This document shows, piece after piece, positions 1-11,944 of a DNA stretch of 64,000 nt. Position numbers and translations under genes: made by a program. Under the pieces are notes generated by a model that had not been told where the DNA came from, did no database searches, and worked only from the letters and a program-made list of their open reading frames with translations. Within the stretch, counting starts at the first letter, position 1, and each line of letters opens with the position of its first letter. Source of the DNA: Penium margaritaceum (taxonomy: Eukaryota > Streptophyta > Zygnematophyceae > Desmidiales > Peniaceae); contig SZWC01000039.1 in the NCBI GenBank assembly GCA_023375785.1, positions 125,098-189,097 on the forward strand, written 5' to 3'.

Positions 1-11
1 CGAAGTCTGAC

Positions 12-1430
12 ATGTCGCAGAAGGAAAAGGCGGATCTGGCGTGGTACAAGGACTCGGGGTGTACCAAGAGTCTGACGCACCACAAGGAGTGGTTCACACA
101 GCTGCTCTCCATTCCTCCTCGGCCGATTGCTTTAGGTGATGATCGGGTGGTGTATGCTGAGGGGATTGGGATTGTGGAGATGTGGTTGGAGACCCCGCGT
201 GGCATTGAAGTGGGAGTTTTCCATGGCGTGCTGTATGTGCCTGATGCTGCGTTCAACCTTCTCTCAGTGTCCTCTCTCACAAACACAGGACTGCGCGTTG
301 TCTTCGATGATGACTATGGCTACATCCTCAACAAGGAAACAGGAGAGGAGTTGGCCAAGTCGGTGAAAGAGGGCGACATGTACCGCCTGCTGGGGGCGAC
401 CAAGATCCCGCGTGAACAGAGTCTTGTAGCAGTGGTGCAGGCGACAGATGGCGAGATCTGGCATGCGCGCTACGGGCACATTGGCATGCGCGCCTTGCAG
501 CAGCTTCAAGGAAAGCAGATGGTGCGTGACCTGCGAACCATATCTAACTTTGAGCAGTAGTGTTGCATCGGGTGTTTGGAGGGGAAGCAGCACCGCGAGG
601 CGTTCTCTGGAGCAGGGGAGCGTACAAAAGAGGTGTTGGAGCTGGTTCACACGGACTTGTGCGGACCAATGCAGACCCAGAGCTTTGGAGGCTCTAGGTA
701 TTTTCTCACCTTCATTGATGATTTCAGCCGTTACACTGCTGTATACTTCCTTTCCTCCAAGGACCAGTGCTTTGACAGGTTCAAGGAGTTCAAGGCCATG
801 GTGGAGAACCAGACTGGCAAGAAGATCAAGGCGCTACGCAGCGATCGCGGTGGAGAATATCTAAGCAAGGAATTCCAAGACTACCTCGCAGCAGCTGGCA
901 TCAAGGCACAGCGTACGCGCCGTACTCGCCGCAGCAGAACGGTGTAGCAGAACGCGCCAACCGTACCATTGTGGAGTCGGCGCGCTCCATGCTGCACGCG
1001 GCTCGGCTGACCTACGACTTCTGGGCTGAAGCCGTGAGCACTGCAGTTTACAGCAAGAACCGCAGTCCAACCAAGGCCCTGGAGCAGATGACGCCGTACG
1101 AGGCGTGGTTCGGCAAGAAACTGAGCGTGGGTCATCTTCGCGCGTTTGGCAGCTTGGCGCACATGCACGTGCCAAAGGAGAAGCGGCAAAAGTGGAACGC
1201 GAAGAGTGCACAGATGCTGATGATTGGCTACGACGTGGCAAGCAAGGCGTATCGCCTCTACGAGAGGGATACAGGTCACGTCATCATCTCCAGGGATGTC
1301 GTCTTCAATGAGAGCAACGTCATCGGCACCAACATCGTGTGTGAAGAAGCAGCAGAACCAGCAGCTGACAAGACGGTTGGAGCAGAAATTCTTCCTGACC
1401 CAGTTTCTTCGATCCTTCCTCTACTGTGAC
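12..1430 (+). pseudogene. A1 protease and integrase region
   Basis: The copia aspartic protease active site DSG is at bases 51-59 in the context WYKDSGCTKS. It is followed by the GAG-pre-integrase/zinc-binding part (WHARYGHIG from about 459, then CIGC) and the integrase core. The first catalytic Asp is in HTDLCGP (Asp codon 654-656), the second in SDRGGEY near 845, and the Glu region in VAERANRTIVE near 945-975. The GKKLSVGHLRAFG segment and the C-terminal DTGHVIISRDVVF segment follow. A decayed remnant of the retroelement polyprotein. Confidence 0.9.
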
Positions 1431-1649
1431 AGTGGGAGAATCACTCTACTCTCCCATGTCTGATGTTGCGGACACAGGAGCCTCATCGGCAGAGCAGAGG
1501 AGGGAGATGTAGCACCACCAGCAGCAGCAGTTGTGCCAGCAGCACCGCGCCAGCCACCCGCTAACGCTCCAGCACCAGGTCGCAGGTTTTCTCTTAGGGT
1601 GCGTTACAAGCCTGGTGAGCGCGGCCATTTCTGGATGCTGCAGAAACCA

Positions 1650-2990
1650 GAACAGATGAACGTCGCAGTTGCAGCAGATTCAGATGAGCCAACGTCATAC
1701 AAGGAGGCCATGGCTGCACCGGATGCAGCAGATTGGGCGCAAGCCGTGCAGCAGGAGATACAGTGGCAGCTGGAGAACGGCACGTGGGAGCTGACTGAAC
1801 GTCCACCAGGACGTAAGGTGATCAAGTGCAAGTGGGTGTTCAAGAAGAAGCGGGGAGCAGATGGTAACCTGGAAAAATACAAGGCGAGGCTGGTCGCCAA
1901 GGGCTACTCGCAGCAGGAGGGCATCGACTACACAGAAACTTTTGCCCCCGTCGCAAAGTTTGCCTCTGTGCAGCAGCTGAGGACTTCGAGGTTCACCCTA
2001 TGGATGTCAAGACGGCATTCTTGAATGGTGACTTGGAGGAAGAGACTTACATGGAGCAGCCGGAGGGGTTCGTCATGGATGGCCAGGAGCACCTGGTCTG
2101 CAAGCTGCAAAAGTCGCTGTACGGCCTCAAGCAAGCGTCGCGTGCTTGGAACCAGAAGTTGGATGCGGCGTTGCAGTGCATGGGGTTTGAGCGCAGCGTG
2201 TGACTACAGCGTGTATCGCTGGCAGCATGAGCATGAGATCCTCATCATCATTGTCTATGTGGATGACATGCTCCTCCTTTCCAACAGCATGTCTGCACTG
2301 CAGGAGTTCAAGGAAGCCATGCAGGAGCGCTTCCAGATGTCTGATCTCGGGGANTACCTGATGGTGGCAACCAGGCCGGACCTCGCACAGGCTGTGAGCG
2401 CTGTGAGCCAGCACATGGCTAATCCCGGACCGGAGCACCAGAAGGCAGTGAAGCGGATCTTCCGCTACCTTGCTGGAACCATCAACATCGGCATCACCTA
2501 CAACGGCAATGACAACAGCATCATCGGCTACACAGACGCAGATTGGGCTTCAAACCCTGAGGACCGCAAGTCCATCTCTGGACATGTGTTCCTCATGAAT
2601 GGTGGGGCCATCAGTTGGTGCAGCAAGCGGCAGGTGGTCGTGGCCACCTCGAGTACAGAAGCTGAGTACGTATCTCTCAGCTTTGGAGCCAAGGAAGCAG
2701 TTTGGCTCCAACGTCTCATGGCAGAGATGAGTGGGAGTGCAGCAGTTCCAGTTCCTGTGCGCGTCGACAACCAGAGCGCAATCGCACTCGCCAAGAATCC
2801 TGAGCACCATGCACGCACCAAGCACATTGATGTCGCATATCATTTTATCAGGCACATGGTGCAGGAGGGTGCTATCAAGCTGGAGTTTACTCCAACCAGC
2901 AAGCAGGTCGCTGACTTCTGCACCAAGCCAGTGACCCGTGAGAAGCAGCAGTTCTGCATGAAGGCATGTGGACTCAGCCCACTCTCACTG
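1650..2990 (+). pseudogene. A1 reverse transcriptase and RNase H region
   Basis: This is the RVT_2-type reverse transcriptase of copia elements. The N-terminal RPPGRKVIKCKWVFKKK block starts near 1800, followed by DVKTAFLNGDLEEE near 2005 and the catalytic YVDD box at 2256-2267. RNase H follows, with YTDADWASNPEDRKSISG near 2530, SSTEAEYVSLS near 2650 and the ADFCTKPV tail near 2910. It ends next to the LTR. An N at 2354 marks an assembly join within the region, so its true length is uncertain. Confidence 0.9.
2354..2354. other. Assembly join (single N) in A1
   Basis: A single N in the A1 pol region. As with the other N positions, the sequence around it should not be trusted for length. Confidence 0.8.
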
Positions 2991-3006
2991 CGGCAAAGTG
3001 GGAGAT

Positions 3007-3717
3007 TGTTGGGAAAGGAGCCATGTGGCTCAGTTTCAGGTCCACAGGAGCAAGTTCCAGGAAAGTATTAGATGCCTGCTCCGATCGCCGATCCGACTTC
3101 AACATTGGAAAGATCAGGTGGCAAAATGTCTACGGTCCAAGTTTGAGGCCGATCCAACGGTCGGATTGGGAGATATGAATTTTCGAAGTTTCGGGGGTCA
3201 TGGACCGTCGATGTCTGGGTGGGCATGGGTGATGGCTTCATGCCTTAGCCTGAGAAAAGAAAAAGGCAAGAGGTCCAGGGCCAAGACCTGATGGGAGAAA
3301 TATCCAAAAAGGTCCTTGTTCTTAGGATTGCCTTGTCAGAGTGTGCTGACTAGGATAAAGGTACCTCTCCTTACTTTTTAGGTGAGGTGAGATCCTTGTG
3401 TGCTAGCCATGGACACATGGCNACCACTAGGAGTGTGCCATGAGAGCATTCTCTAGCTCTCTAGGTCGTGTGTGAGTGGTCAGCCTGATTGCTAGGCTGA
3501 TTTCCTCCCTTGTGTGAGATTATGGACTCTAGTGTGTGAGCCTTAGCCTCCATGGCTAAGTGGTGTGGCTTGTGAGAGGGCTGACTTGCCCAAGCTCTAG
3601 CTCTATATGTACTCCATCATTTTGAGTGATTGAACAACCATTCTTCAGCACAAGTGATGCCCTTCCAATCACACATGCTCGCTGCTCCAAGGCTCCCTCT
3701 CTCCTCAAGTTCCAACA
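3007..3717 (+). repeat. A1 3' LTR (family 1)
   Basis: It starts TGTTGGGAAAGG right after a purine-rich tract (AAAGTGGGAGA, about 2995-3005) and ends GTTCCAACA. A TATATG string near 3604 lies about 110 bp from the 3' end and fits a promoter TATA box. The N at 3422 marks a short assembly join. Confidence 0.93.
3422..3422. other. Assembly join (single N) in the A1 LTR
   Basis: A single N in the LTR; the LTR is about 20-25 bp shorter than its relatives, which fits a small join here. Confidence 0.75.
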
Positions 3718-4190
3718 GCTTGAGGCCGTACAATGACTTCTGCAGCTTGCAGACCAGGTGCTCCTCGCCATCCATGACGAACCCCTTCGGCTGCTCCATG
3801 TAGATCTCCTCCTCCAAGTCACCATTCAAGAATGCCGTCTTGATATCCATGTGGTAAACCTCAAAGTCCTCAAGTGCTGCATAAGAGAGGAGGGTGTGCA
3901 CAGAGGCAAAGTTTGTAACAAGGACAAAAGTTTATGTGTAGTCGATGCCCTCCTTTTGCGAGTAGCCCTTGGCGACCAACCTCGCCTTGTACTTTTCTAC
4001 ATAACCATCTGCTCCTCGCTTCTTCTTGAACACCCACTTGCACTTGATCACCTTACGTCCAGGTGGACGCTTAGTCAGCTTGCACGTGCCGTTGTCCAAT
4101 TGCGACTCTATCTCCTGCTGCACGGCTTGCGCCCAATCTGCTGCATCCGGTGCAGCCATGGCCTCTTTGCATGACGTTGGCGCATCTTAA
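3718..4190 (-). pseudogene. B1 reverse transcriptase, N-terminal part
   Basis: On the minus strand this encodes the family-1 RT blocks DWAQAVQQEI, RPPGRKVIKCKWVFKKK, YKARLVAKGYSQ and DIKTAFLNGDLEEE, ending at KLQKSLYGLK, where A1 interrupts it. The catalytic YVDD box lies beyond the junction and is not in this piece. Confidence 0.9.
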
Positions 4191-5900
4191 TCTTTTGGAC
4201 CTGCGACGTTCATCTGTTCTGGTTTTTGCGGCATCCAAAAATGACCGCGCTCACTAGGCGTGTAACACACCCTAAGAGGGTACCTGCGACCTGGTACTGG
4301 AGTGTTAGGGGGCGGCTCGCGTGGTACTACTGGCACAACTACTGCTGCTGGTGCTGCTACATCTCCCTCCTCTACTTCTGCCGACGAGGCTGGTGTATCT
4401 GCTACATCAGACATGGGAGAGTAGAGTGATTCTCCCACTCTCATAGTAGAGGAAGGATCGCGAGAGACTGGCTCTGGAAGGATTTCTGCTCCCACTGTTT
4501 CGTCAGCTGTTGGTTCTGCTGCCTCTTCACAGACAATATTGGTGCCGATGAGATTCCTCTCATTGAAGACGACATATCTGGAGATCATGACGTGGCCTGT
4601 ATCCCTCTCGTAGAGGCGATAGGCCTTGCTTGCCACGACGTAGCCAATCATCAGAATATGCACACTCTTTGCATCCAATTTCTGTCGCTTATCCTTGGGC
4701 AAGTGCATGTGCACCAGGCTGCCTTATGCTCGGAGATGACCTACGCTCCGTTTCTTGCCGAACCACGCCTCGTACGGCGTCATCTGCTCCCGCGCCTTAG
4801 CTGGACTGCGGTTCTTCATGTAGACCGCAGTGCTCACGGCTTCAGCCCAGAAGTCATAGGTCAGCCGAGCCGCGTGCAGCATCGAGTGCGCCGACTCCAT
4901 AATGGTACGGTTGGCGCGTTCTGCTACACCGTTTAACTGCGGCAAGTACGGTGCGGTACGCTGCGCCTTGATGCCAGCTGCTGCGAGGTAGTCCTGGAAC
5001 TCCTTGATGAGGTACTCTCCACCGCGGTCGCTGTGCAGCGCTTTGATCTTCATGCCGGTATGGTTCTCGACCATGGCCTTGAATTCCTTGAACCTGTCAA
5101 AGCATTTGTCCTTGGAGGGAAGGAAGTACACAACAGTGTAACGACTGAAATCATCAATGAAGGTCAAGAAATACCTAGAGCCTCCAAAGCTCTAGGTCTG
5201 CATCGGTCCGCACAAGTCCGTGTGGACCAACTCCAACACTTCCTAAGTACGCTGCCGTGCTCCAAAGAACACCTCGTGGTGCTGCTTCCCCTCCAAACAG
5301 CCAATGCATAACTGCTACTCAAAGTTAGAGATGGTAGGCAGGTCACGCAGCATCTGCTTTGCTTGAAGCTGCTACAAGACGCGCATGCCGATGAGGCCGT
5401 AGCGCGCATGCCAGATCTCGCCATCTGTTGCCTGCACCACTGCTCCAAGACTCTGGATCTTGGTCGCTCCAAGTAGGCGTTACATGTCGCCCTCCTTGAC
5501 CGACCTGGCCAACTCCTCTCCTGTATTCTTGTTGAGGATGTAGCCATAGTCATCATCGAAGATGACGTGCAGTCCTGTGTTTATAAGAGAGGAGACTGAG
5601 AGGAGGTTGAATGCAGCATCAGGTACATACAGCACGCCATGGAATACTCCCACCTCAATGCCACGTGGGGTTTCCAACCACATCTCCATAATCCCAATCC
5701 CCTCAACATATACCACCCGATCATCACCCATAGCGATAGGACGCGGAGGAATGGACAGAAGCTGTGTAAAACACTCCTTGTGATGTGAGGCTCTTAGTAC
5801 ATCCTGAGTCCTTGTACCATGCGAGATCCGCCTTCTCCACCTGCAACATTTCAGACTTGCTATGAGGAGACGGTCGAACACCCCCTTGGCCACATTCATG
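4191..5900 (-). pseudogene. B1 protease and integrase region
   Basis: On the minus strand this holds the protease region (KDSGCTKSL near 5790-5820), the pre-integrase block, then the integrase core with [18 protein letters not shown] near 5110-5165, [12 protein letters not shown] near 5000-5035, [21 protein letters not shown] near 4870-4920 and GKKRSVGHLRA near 4725-4760. The variable linker towards RT includes DTGHVMISRYVVF. Same gene order as A1; decayed. Confidence 0.88.
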
Positions 5901-6029
5901 TTGCCAAAGTGGCACACACCAGCCTGGTTTTGCTGGTGCTGCTGCTGCTGCTGACGCTGCTGTGACTGCTGCTCCTGCTGCTGCTGCTTTTGCTGCTGCT
6001 ACTGCGATCATTGCTGTTGCTGGTGCTCC

Positions 6030-6871
6030 TTGTGGTCCCTCTTGAGCTTGAAACACTCTTTTTTGTAGTGTCCCTCTTTCTGGCAGTAGTGGCATTTACC
6101 TTTCTTTCTGCCTTTCTGCTGCCCAGACTGCTGCTACTGCTGCTGGTTGCGTGAGCTCATGGCCACAAAAGTTGCTTCACTGTTGCCGCCGCCATTGCGC
6201 TTTGCTGCATAGCGACACAATTCCATCTGCACCAGGTGTGTGCAGATGAAGTCGAGGTCGAGAGTTGGCTGGCACTCCAGCGTCTCTCGCACAGTGTCGT
6301 AGCTGGTTGGGAGTCCCCTGAGCAAGAGGAGGATGAAGCGCGTCTCTTCCACAGGGTTACCGGCCACTCTCAACTACTTCGCCAGCTTATTTGCCTTGTC
6401 CGGATACGCCTCCATTCCTTCACCACCGTGCATTTTCAGCGCCATCATCTTTTCCTCCAAAAGCATGAGGAATACACGATCCTTGCTCTCATACTTCTTG
6501 CACAACGTGTCCCACCCCTCCTTTACAGTAGCCTTGTCAGTTACGTACTGAAGATGCGAGTTGGAGATGGTGTTAACAAGCAACCTCTATGCCTACCTGT
6601 CCTTCTTCTTCCACTCCTCGTACGTCGCTGGTACAGCTGCAGAAGAACCCGCATCAGCTGCACCCTTTTGCGGCGTCTTCCCCGCCACCACCTACGCTAC
6701 GGTGATGCCTTTTGCCTATGGAACTGGAGCCGGCTCGTCGCCGCTCACCACCTCCCACAAGCCCCTCTCCTCCAAAAGGAGGGGGGTACGGATCTTCCAA
6801 AACGTGAAGTCGGCACGTCCCTTCAGCCTCTCCAAAGGCTGGGCTGCTGTTACAACGCCAGTTGCTGCCAT
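6030..6871 (-). pseudogene. B1 gag
   Basis: The start codon corresponds to 6871-6869 on the minus strand, matching the MAAAG start used by other family-1 copies. The capsid-like part contains LLVNTISNSHLQYVTDKATVKEGWDTLCKKY and LLRGLPTSYDTVRETLE. The zinc-knuckle region (KCHYCQKEGHYKKECF type) is near 6050-6100, followed by a CAG/CTG-rich glutamine tract at about 5935-6010. Decayed. Confidence 0.85.
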
Positions 6872-7518
6872 TTTGAGTCTTGGTGAGGCTTAGCGCTGCC
6901 CTTGGATGGCGGCGTTACCCCTGCTTTTGCTGGTACTTCTGCCAGAAATATATCTAACAGAAAATGGACTATAGATGCCAGCAGACTGGAAATTTGCATA
7001 CATCAAGACCACGAATGGAAAATTCAGCTCAAAACCTTTCAGATGGACGCATAAAACAGGATCATCAACAGGAGATTTTGAAAGATATGCCCTCTTGAAA
7101 ACAGGGTATGCTTCTGCTCCTACTCCAACTCAGACAAGCCTGTTTGTAAACGGCGTGTCTCCCAAACGAATCAATGGAATGCAAATATTTTTGGACCAAT
7201 CAAAATCTTAGGAAAAACTCTACAATTCGCATGTGCCACGTTTTGAATTTGACAAAGAGACGAGAGAGTTATGGTCATGACAAGGCGACAGTCTTGCTCA
7301 TAAAGAATAGTGTAGTCCTGGGTGACATCGTTGTGAGTGTAACTCTCAATCCGACCGTTGGATGGTCACGATCTTGCAGTTGTTGGAAAGCTTAGCTCTT
7401 GAACTCAAAGATCTTGTGGTTGATTGTCAAATCTGGTGAAGGTTTTATCCCAACCCATCACTCTCAAAGTGACGGCCTGTGCTGGCTGAAAGTGGCAGAC
7501 TCTGCCTCTGATACAAAA
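6872..7518 (-). other. B1 untranslated leader and primer-binding site
   Basis: The region between the 5' LTR and gag has no ORF of its own, and its sequence is shared with the leaders of F1, J1, K1 and L1. Next to the LTR (about 7501-7516) is a diverged copy of the family-1 primer-binding site, complementary to the 3' end of initiator-methionine tRNA. Confidence 0.8.
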
Positions 7519-8254
7519 TGTTGGATGTGGAGGAGACAGGGAGCCTTGGAGGAGCGAGCATGTATGATTAGAAGGACATCACTTGTGCTCAAGAATGGTT
7601 TTTCAATCACTCAAAATGATGGAGTAAATATAGAGCTAGAGCTTGGGCATGTCAGTCCTCTCACAAGCTAAACCACTTAGCCATGGAGACTAAGGCTCAC
7701 ACACTAGAGTCCATAATCTCACACAAGGGGGAAATCAGCCCAGCAATCAGGCTGACCACTCACACACGACCTAGAGAGCTAGAGAATACTCTCATGGCAG
7801 ACTCCTAGTAGTCACATAATGCACAAACCCATGGAGAATCGCCATGTGTCCATGGCTAGCACACAAGGATCTCACTTCACGTAAAAAGTATGGAGAGGTG
7901 CTTTTATCCTAGTTCGCACACTCTGACAAGGCAATCCTAAGACCAAGGACCTTTTTGGATATTTCTTCCATCAGGTCTTGACCCTGGACCTCTTGCCTTT
8001 TTCTTTTCTGAGGCTAAGGCATGGAGCCATCACCCATGGCCACCTAGACATCGGCGGTCCATGGCCCCGAAACTTCGAAAATTCATATCTCCCTATCCGA
8101 CTGTTGGATTGGCCTTAAACTTAGAGCGTAGATATTTTGCCACCTGATCTTTTGAATGGTGAAGTCGGATTGACGATCGAAGCAGGCATCTGGTACTTAA
8201 CTGGAACTTGCTCTTGTGGACCTGAAACAGAGTCAGATGGCTCCTTTCCCAACA
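7519..8254 (-). repeat. B1 5' LTR (family 1, minus orientation)
   Basis: On the plus strand it begins TGTTGGATGTGGAGG and ends CTCCTTTCCCAACA, the reverse complement of the A1 LTR pattern. It is 736 bp long. Confidence 0.92.
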
Positions 8255-8640
8255 CGTACGAGCTATGACACAGTGCGAGAGACGTTTGAGTGCCAACTGA
8301 CTCCTGACCTCGACTTCATTTGCATGCACCTGGTGTAGGTAGAACTGCGTCGCAATGCAGCAAAGCGCAATGGCGGCAACAACAGTAGTGAAGCTGCTTT
8401 CATGGTCATGGACGCACGCAACCAACAGCAGCAGCAGTCTAGCCAGTAGAGAGGCAAGAAGAAGGACAAGTGCCACTATTGCAAGAAAGAGGGGCACTAC
8501 AAGAAAGAGTCCTACAAGTTCAAGAGGGACCAGAAGGAGCAGCAGCAGGAGCAGCAGCAAAAGCATTAATCTCCACAGCAACAGTTAAAGCAGTCACACC
8601 AACGTCAGCAACAGCAGTAGCAACAGCAGAACCAGACCAG
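8255..8640 (+). pseudogene. C1 gag, C-terminal part
   Basis: It starts at the SYDTVRETFE segment (family-1 SYDTVRETLE) and runs through the zinc-knuckle region (KCHYCKKEGHYKKES, about 8468-8515) into a glutamine-rich tract (to about 8640). The upstream part of gag is separated by the B1 insertion. Confidence 0.87.
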
Positions 8641-8641
8641 T

Positions 8642-10150
8642 GTGCATCATTTTGGTAACATGAACGTCGCCAAGGATGAGCGCAACCGCCTCTTAATGGC
8701 GAAGTCTGACATGTCGCAGAAGGAAAAGGCGGATCTGGCGTGGTACAAGGACTCGCGGTGTACAAAGAGTCTGACACACCACAAGGAGTTGTTTACCGAG
8801 CTACACTCCATTCCCCCCGTCCGATTACTTTGGGTGATGATCGGATGGGGTATGCTGAGGGGATTGGGATTGTGGAGATGTCATTGGAGACCCCGCGTGG
8901 CATTCAAGTGGGTGTTCCATGGCGTGCTGTATGGGCCTGATGCTACGTTCAACCTTCTCTCAATGTCCTTTCTCACCAACATAGGACTTTACGTTGTCTT
9001 TGACGATGACTATGGCTACATCCTCGAAAAGGAAACAGGAGAGGAGTTGACCAGGTCGGTGAAAGAAGGCGATATATACCGCCTGCTAGGGGCGACCAAG
9101 GTCTCACACGAGCAGAGCCTTGTAGCAGTGGTGTAGGCCACAAATGGCAAAATCTGGCATGCGCGCTACGGCCACATCGGCATGCATGCCTTACAGTAAC
9201 TTCAAACGAAGGAGATGGTGCGTGACTTGTCCACCATGTCTAACTTTGAGCAGCAATTGTGCATCGGCTGTTTTGAGGGGAAGCAGCATCGCGAGACGTT
9301 CTGTGGAGTAGGAGAGCGTACGAAGGAGGTGCTAGAGCTGGTCCTCAGAGACTTTTATGGCCCAATGCAAACCCGCAGCTTTGGAGGCTCTAGGTATTTT
9401 CTCACCTTAATTGATGATTTCAGCCGTTACACGATTGTGTATTTCCTTTCCTCCTAGGACCAAAGCTTTGATAGGTTCAAGAAGTTCAAGGCCATGGTAG
9501 AGAACTAGACTGGCAAGAAAATCAAGGCGCTGCGCAGGGACTGCGGTGGAGAGTACCTCAGGAAGGAGTTCTAGGACTACCTCGCAACAGCAGGCATCAA
9601 AGCGCAGCACACGGCGCCATATTCGTCGCAGCAGAACGCCATAGCAGAACGCGCCAACCGTACCATCGTTGAGTCGGCAGGCTCCATGTTGCACGCAACT
9701 TGGCTCACCTATGACTTTTGGATGGAAGTAGTAAGGATTGCGGTGTACATCAAGAACCGCAGTCCAACCAAGTCCTTGGAGCACATGACGCCGTACGAGG
9801 TGTGTTTCAGCATGAAGCCGAGCGTGGGTCATCTTCGCGTGTTTGGCATTTTGGCGCACATGTACGTGCCAAAGGAGAAACAGCAAAAGTGGGAGACAAA
9901 GAGCGTGCAGATGCTGATGATTGGCTACGACATGGCAAGCAAGGCGTATCGCCTCTACGAGAGGGATAAAGGCCATGTCATCATCTCCAGGGATTTCTTC
10001 AACGAGAGCAACGTCATCGGCACCAACATTGTCTGTGAAGAGGCAAGAGAAGTTGTAGTTGACAAAGCAGTGGGAATAGATATTCTTCCTGACCAAGTCT
10101 CTCCTGATCCTTCCTCCACTATGACAGTAGGACAACCAGTCTACTCTTCC
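8642..10150 (+). pseudogene. C1 protease and integrase region
   Basis: The protease block WYKDSRCTKSL is near 8740-8770. The zinc-binding block has CIGCFEGKQHRETF near 9255-9300, and the integrase core [17 protein letters not shown] is near 9380-9430. The C-terminal part has HMTPYEVCF near 9780 and YERDKGHVIISRDF near 9955-10000. Heavily decayed. Confidence 0.87.
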
Positions 10151-10299
10151 ATGTCTGATGCAACAGATACAGCGGCCTCATCAGCAGAAGCAGAGGAAGA
10201 AGATGCACCACCATCAACAGGAGAAGTTATGCCTTCAGCACCGCGTCAGCCACCTGCTGACAGTCTAGTACCAGATCATAGGTACCCTCTCAGAATACG

Positions 10300-11930
10300 C
10301 TACAAGCCTGGTGAGCGCGGGCATTTGTGGATGCTCCAAAAACCAGACCAGATGAGCGTTGCAGTTGCTGCACACTTTAATGAGCCGACGTCATACAAGG
10401 AGGCCATGGCGGCACCAGATGCAGCAGACTGGGCACAAGTTTTGCAGTAGAAGATACAATCGCAGCTCGACAATGGCACGTGAGAGCCGACACAGCGTCC
10501 ACCTGGATTGAAGGGAATAAAGTGTAAGTGGGTGTTCAAGAAGAAGCGGGGAGCAGATGACAACCTGGAAAAGTACAAGGCCAGGTTGGTCGCCAAGGCC
10601 TACTCGCAGCAGGAAGTCATCGACTCCATGGAAACCTTCACTCCTTTTGCAAAGTTTGTCTCTATGCGTATGCTCCTTTCCTATACAGCAGCAGAGGACT
10701 TTGAGGTCCACCTCATGGACGTCAAGACGACGTTCGTGAATGGTGACCTTGAGGAGGAATTTTACATGGAGCAACCGGAGGGTTTTGTCATTGATGGCCA
10801 GGAGCACCTGGTTTGCAAGCTGCAAAAGTCGCTGTACGACCTAAAACAAACGTCGCATGCTTGGAACCAGAAGTTGGATGCGGCGTTGTAGTGAATGGGA
10901 TTCGAACACAGTGAGTGTGACTACAACGTCTATCGCTGGCAGTATGGTCATGAGGTGCTCATTATCATCGTGTATGTGGATGACATGCTCCTCCTTTCCA
11001 ACAACATGTCTGCACTGCAGGAGTTCAAGGACGCCATGCAGGAGCGCTTCTAGATGTCTGATCTTGGGGAGGCATCATACTTCATCGGTATCCAAATCAA
11101 GCGTGACCGCAAATCACGCTCTCTCTCACTACAGTAGAGCTGCTTTATCAAGGATGTCTTGCAGCGGTACGGCATGGCAGAGGCAAAACTCATGAGCACA
11201 CCGCTGGAGACACGGTAGTACCTCGTGAGCTTCAATATAGAAACAAATACAACTGAGCGGCAAAAGCACGAGAGAGCCGTCGGCAGCCTTATGTACCTGA
11301 TGGTTGCAACCAGGCCGGATCTCGCACAGGCTATTAGCGTTGTGAGCTAGCACATAGGAAACCGGAGACCTGAGCACCAGAAGGCAGTAAAGCGGATCTT
11401 CTACTACTTTGCTAGAACCATCAACATCGGCATCAACTACAACTACAATGACAACAGCATCATCGGCTATACAGACACATATTGGGCTTCAAACCCTGAG
11501 AAGCGCAAGTCCATCTCTGGACATGTGTTCCTCATGCATGATGGAGCCATGAGCTAGTGCAGCAAGTGGCAGGTGGTCGTGCCCACCTCAAGTACGGAAG
11601 CTGCGTAGTTTCTCTCAACTTTGGATCCAAGGAAGCAGTTTAGCTTTAGCGTCTCACAAAAGAGATGAGTGGGAGTGTAGCAGTTCCAGTTCTTGTGTGC
11701 GTCGACATCTAGAGCACAATCGCACTCGCAAAAAATCCTCAGCACCATGCATGCACCGAGTAAATTAACATCGCATCTCATTTCATCAGGCACATGGTGC
11801 AGGAGGGTACTATCAAGCTGGAGTTTACTCCAACCAGCAAGCAGGTCGCTGATTTCTGCACCAAGCCAGTGACCTGTGAGAAGCAGGAGTTCTGCATGAA
11901 GCCATGTGGACTTAGCCCACTCTGACTGCG
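10300..11930 (+). pseudogene. C1 reverse transcriptase and RNase H region
   Basis: RT blocks KCKWVFKKKRGADDNLEKYKARLVAKAY near 10525-10605, DVKTTFVNGDLEEE near 10720-10760 and YVDDM at about 10974-10990. The RNase H region is recognisable from about 11450 to 11900 (the SISGHVFLM and TSKQVADFCTKPV blocks). Heavily decayed. Confidence 0.87.
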
Positions 11931-11944
11931 GCAAAGTGGGAGAT

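Larger units (their letters stand above)
1..3717 (+). mobile_element. A1: family-1 Ty1/copia element, 3' portion
   Basis: The visible part runs from the protease through integrase, reverse transcriptase and RNase H to a 3' LTR; gag and the 5' LTR lie left of the window. The copia order (integrase before RT) is clear. At its right edge the LTR ends in CCAACA and the sequence switches at once to the opposite-strand RT of B1, so A1 inserted into B1. If so, the five bases after 3717 (GCTTG) should be repeated just left of A1, outside the window. The copy is broken by several lesions and carries two N positions. It is the innermost and therefore youngest member of the left-hand stack. Confidence 0.93.
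3718..8254 (-). mobile_element. B1: family-1 Ty1/copia element, 5' portion on the minus strand
   Basis: Read on the minus strand from 8254 down: 5' LTR, primer-binding site, leader, gag, protease, integrase and the start of RT. The RT is interrupted by A1 at 3717/3718; the rest of RT, RNase H and the 3' LTR should lie left of A1, outside the window. At 8254/8255 the LTR meets the plus-strand gag of C1 in mid-coding, so B1 inserted into C1. Broken by several lesions; older than A1, younger than C1. Confidence 0.92.

Noticed and set aside
8093-8581. Leucine-rich minus-strand ORF that looks like a membrane protein
   Set aside because: It is the antisense of the C1 gag glutamine tract and the B1 LTR; antisense CAG repeats read as leucine runs.
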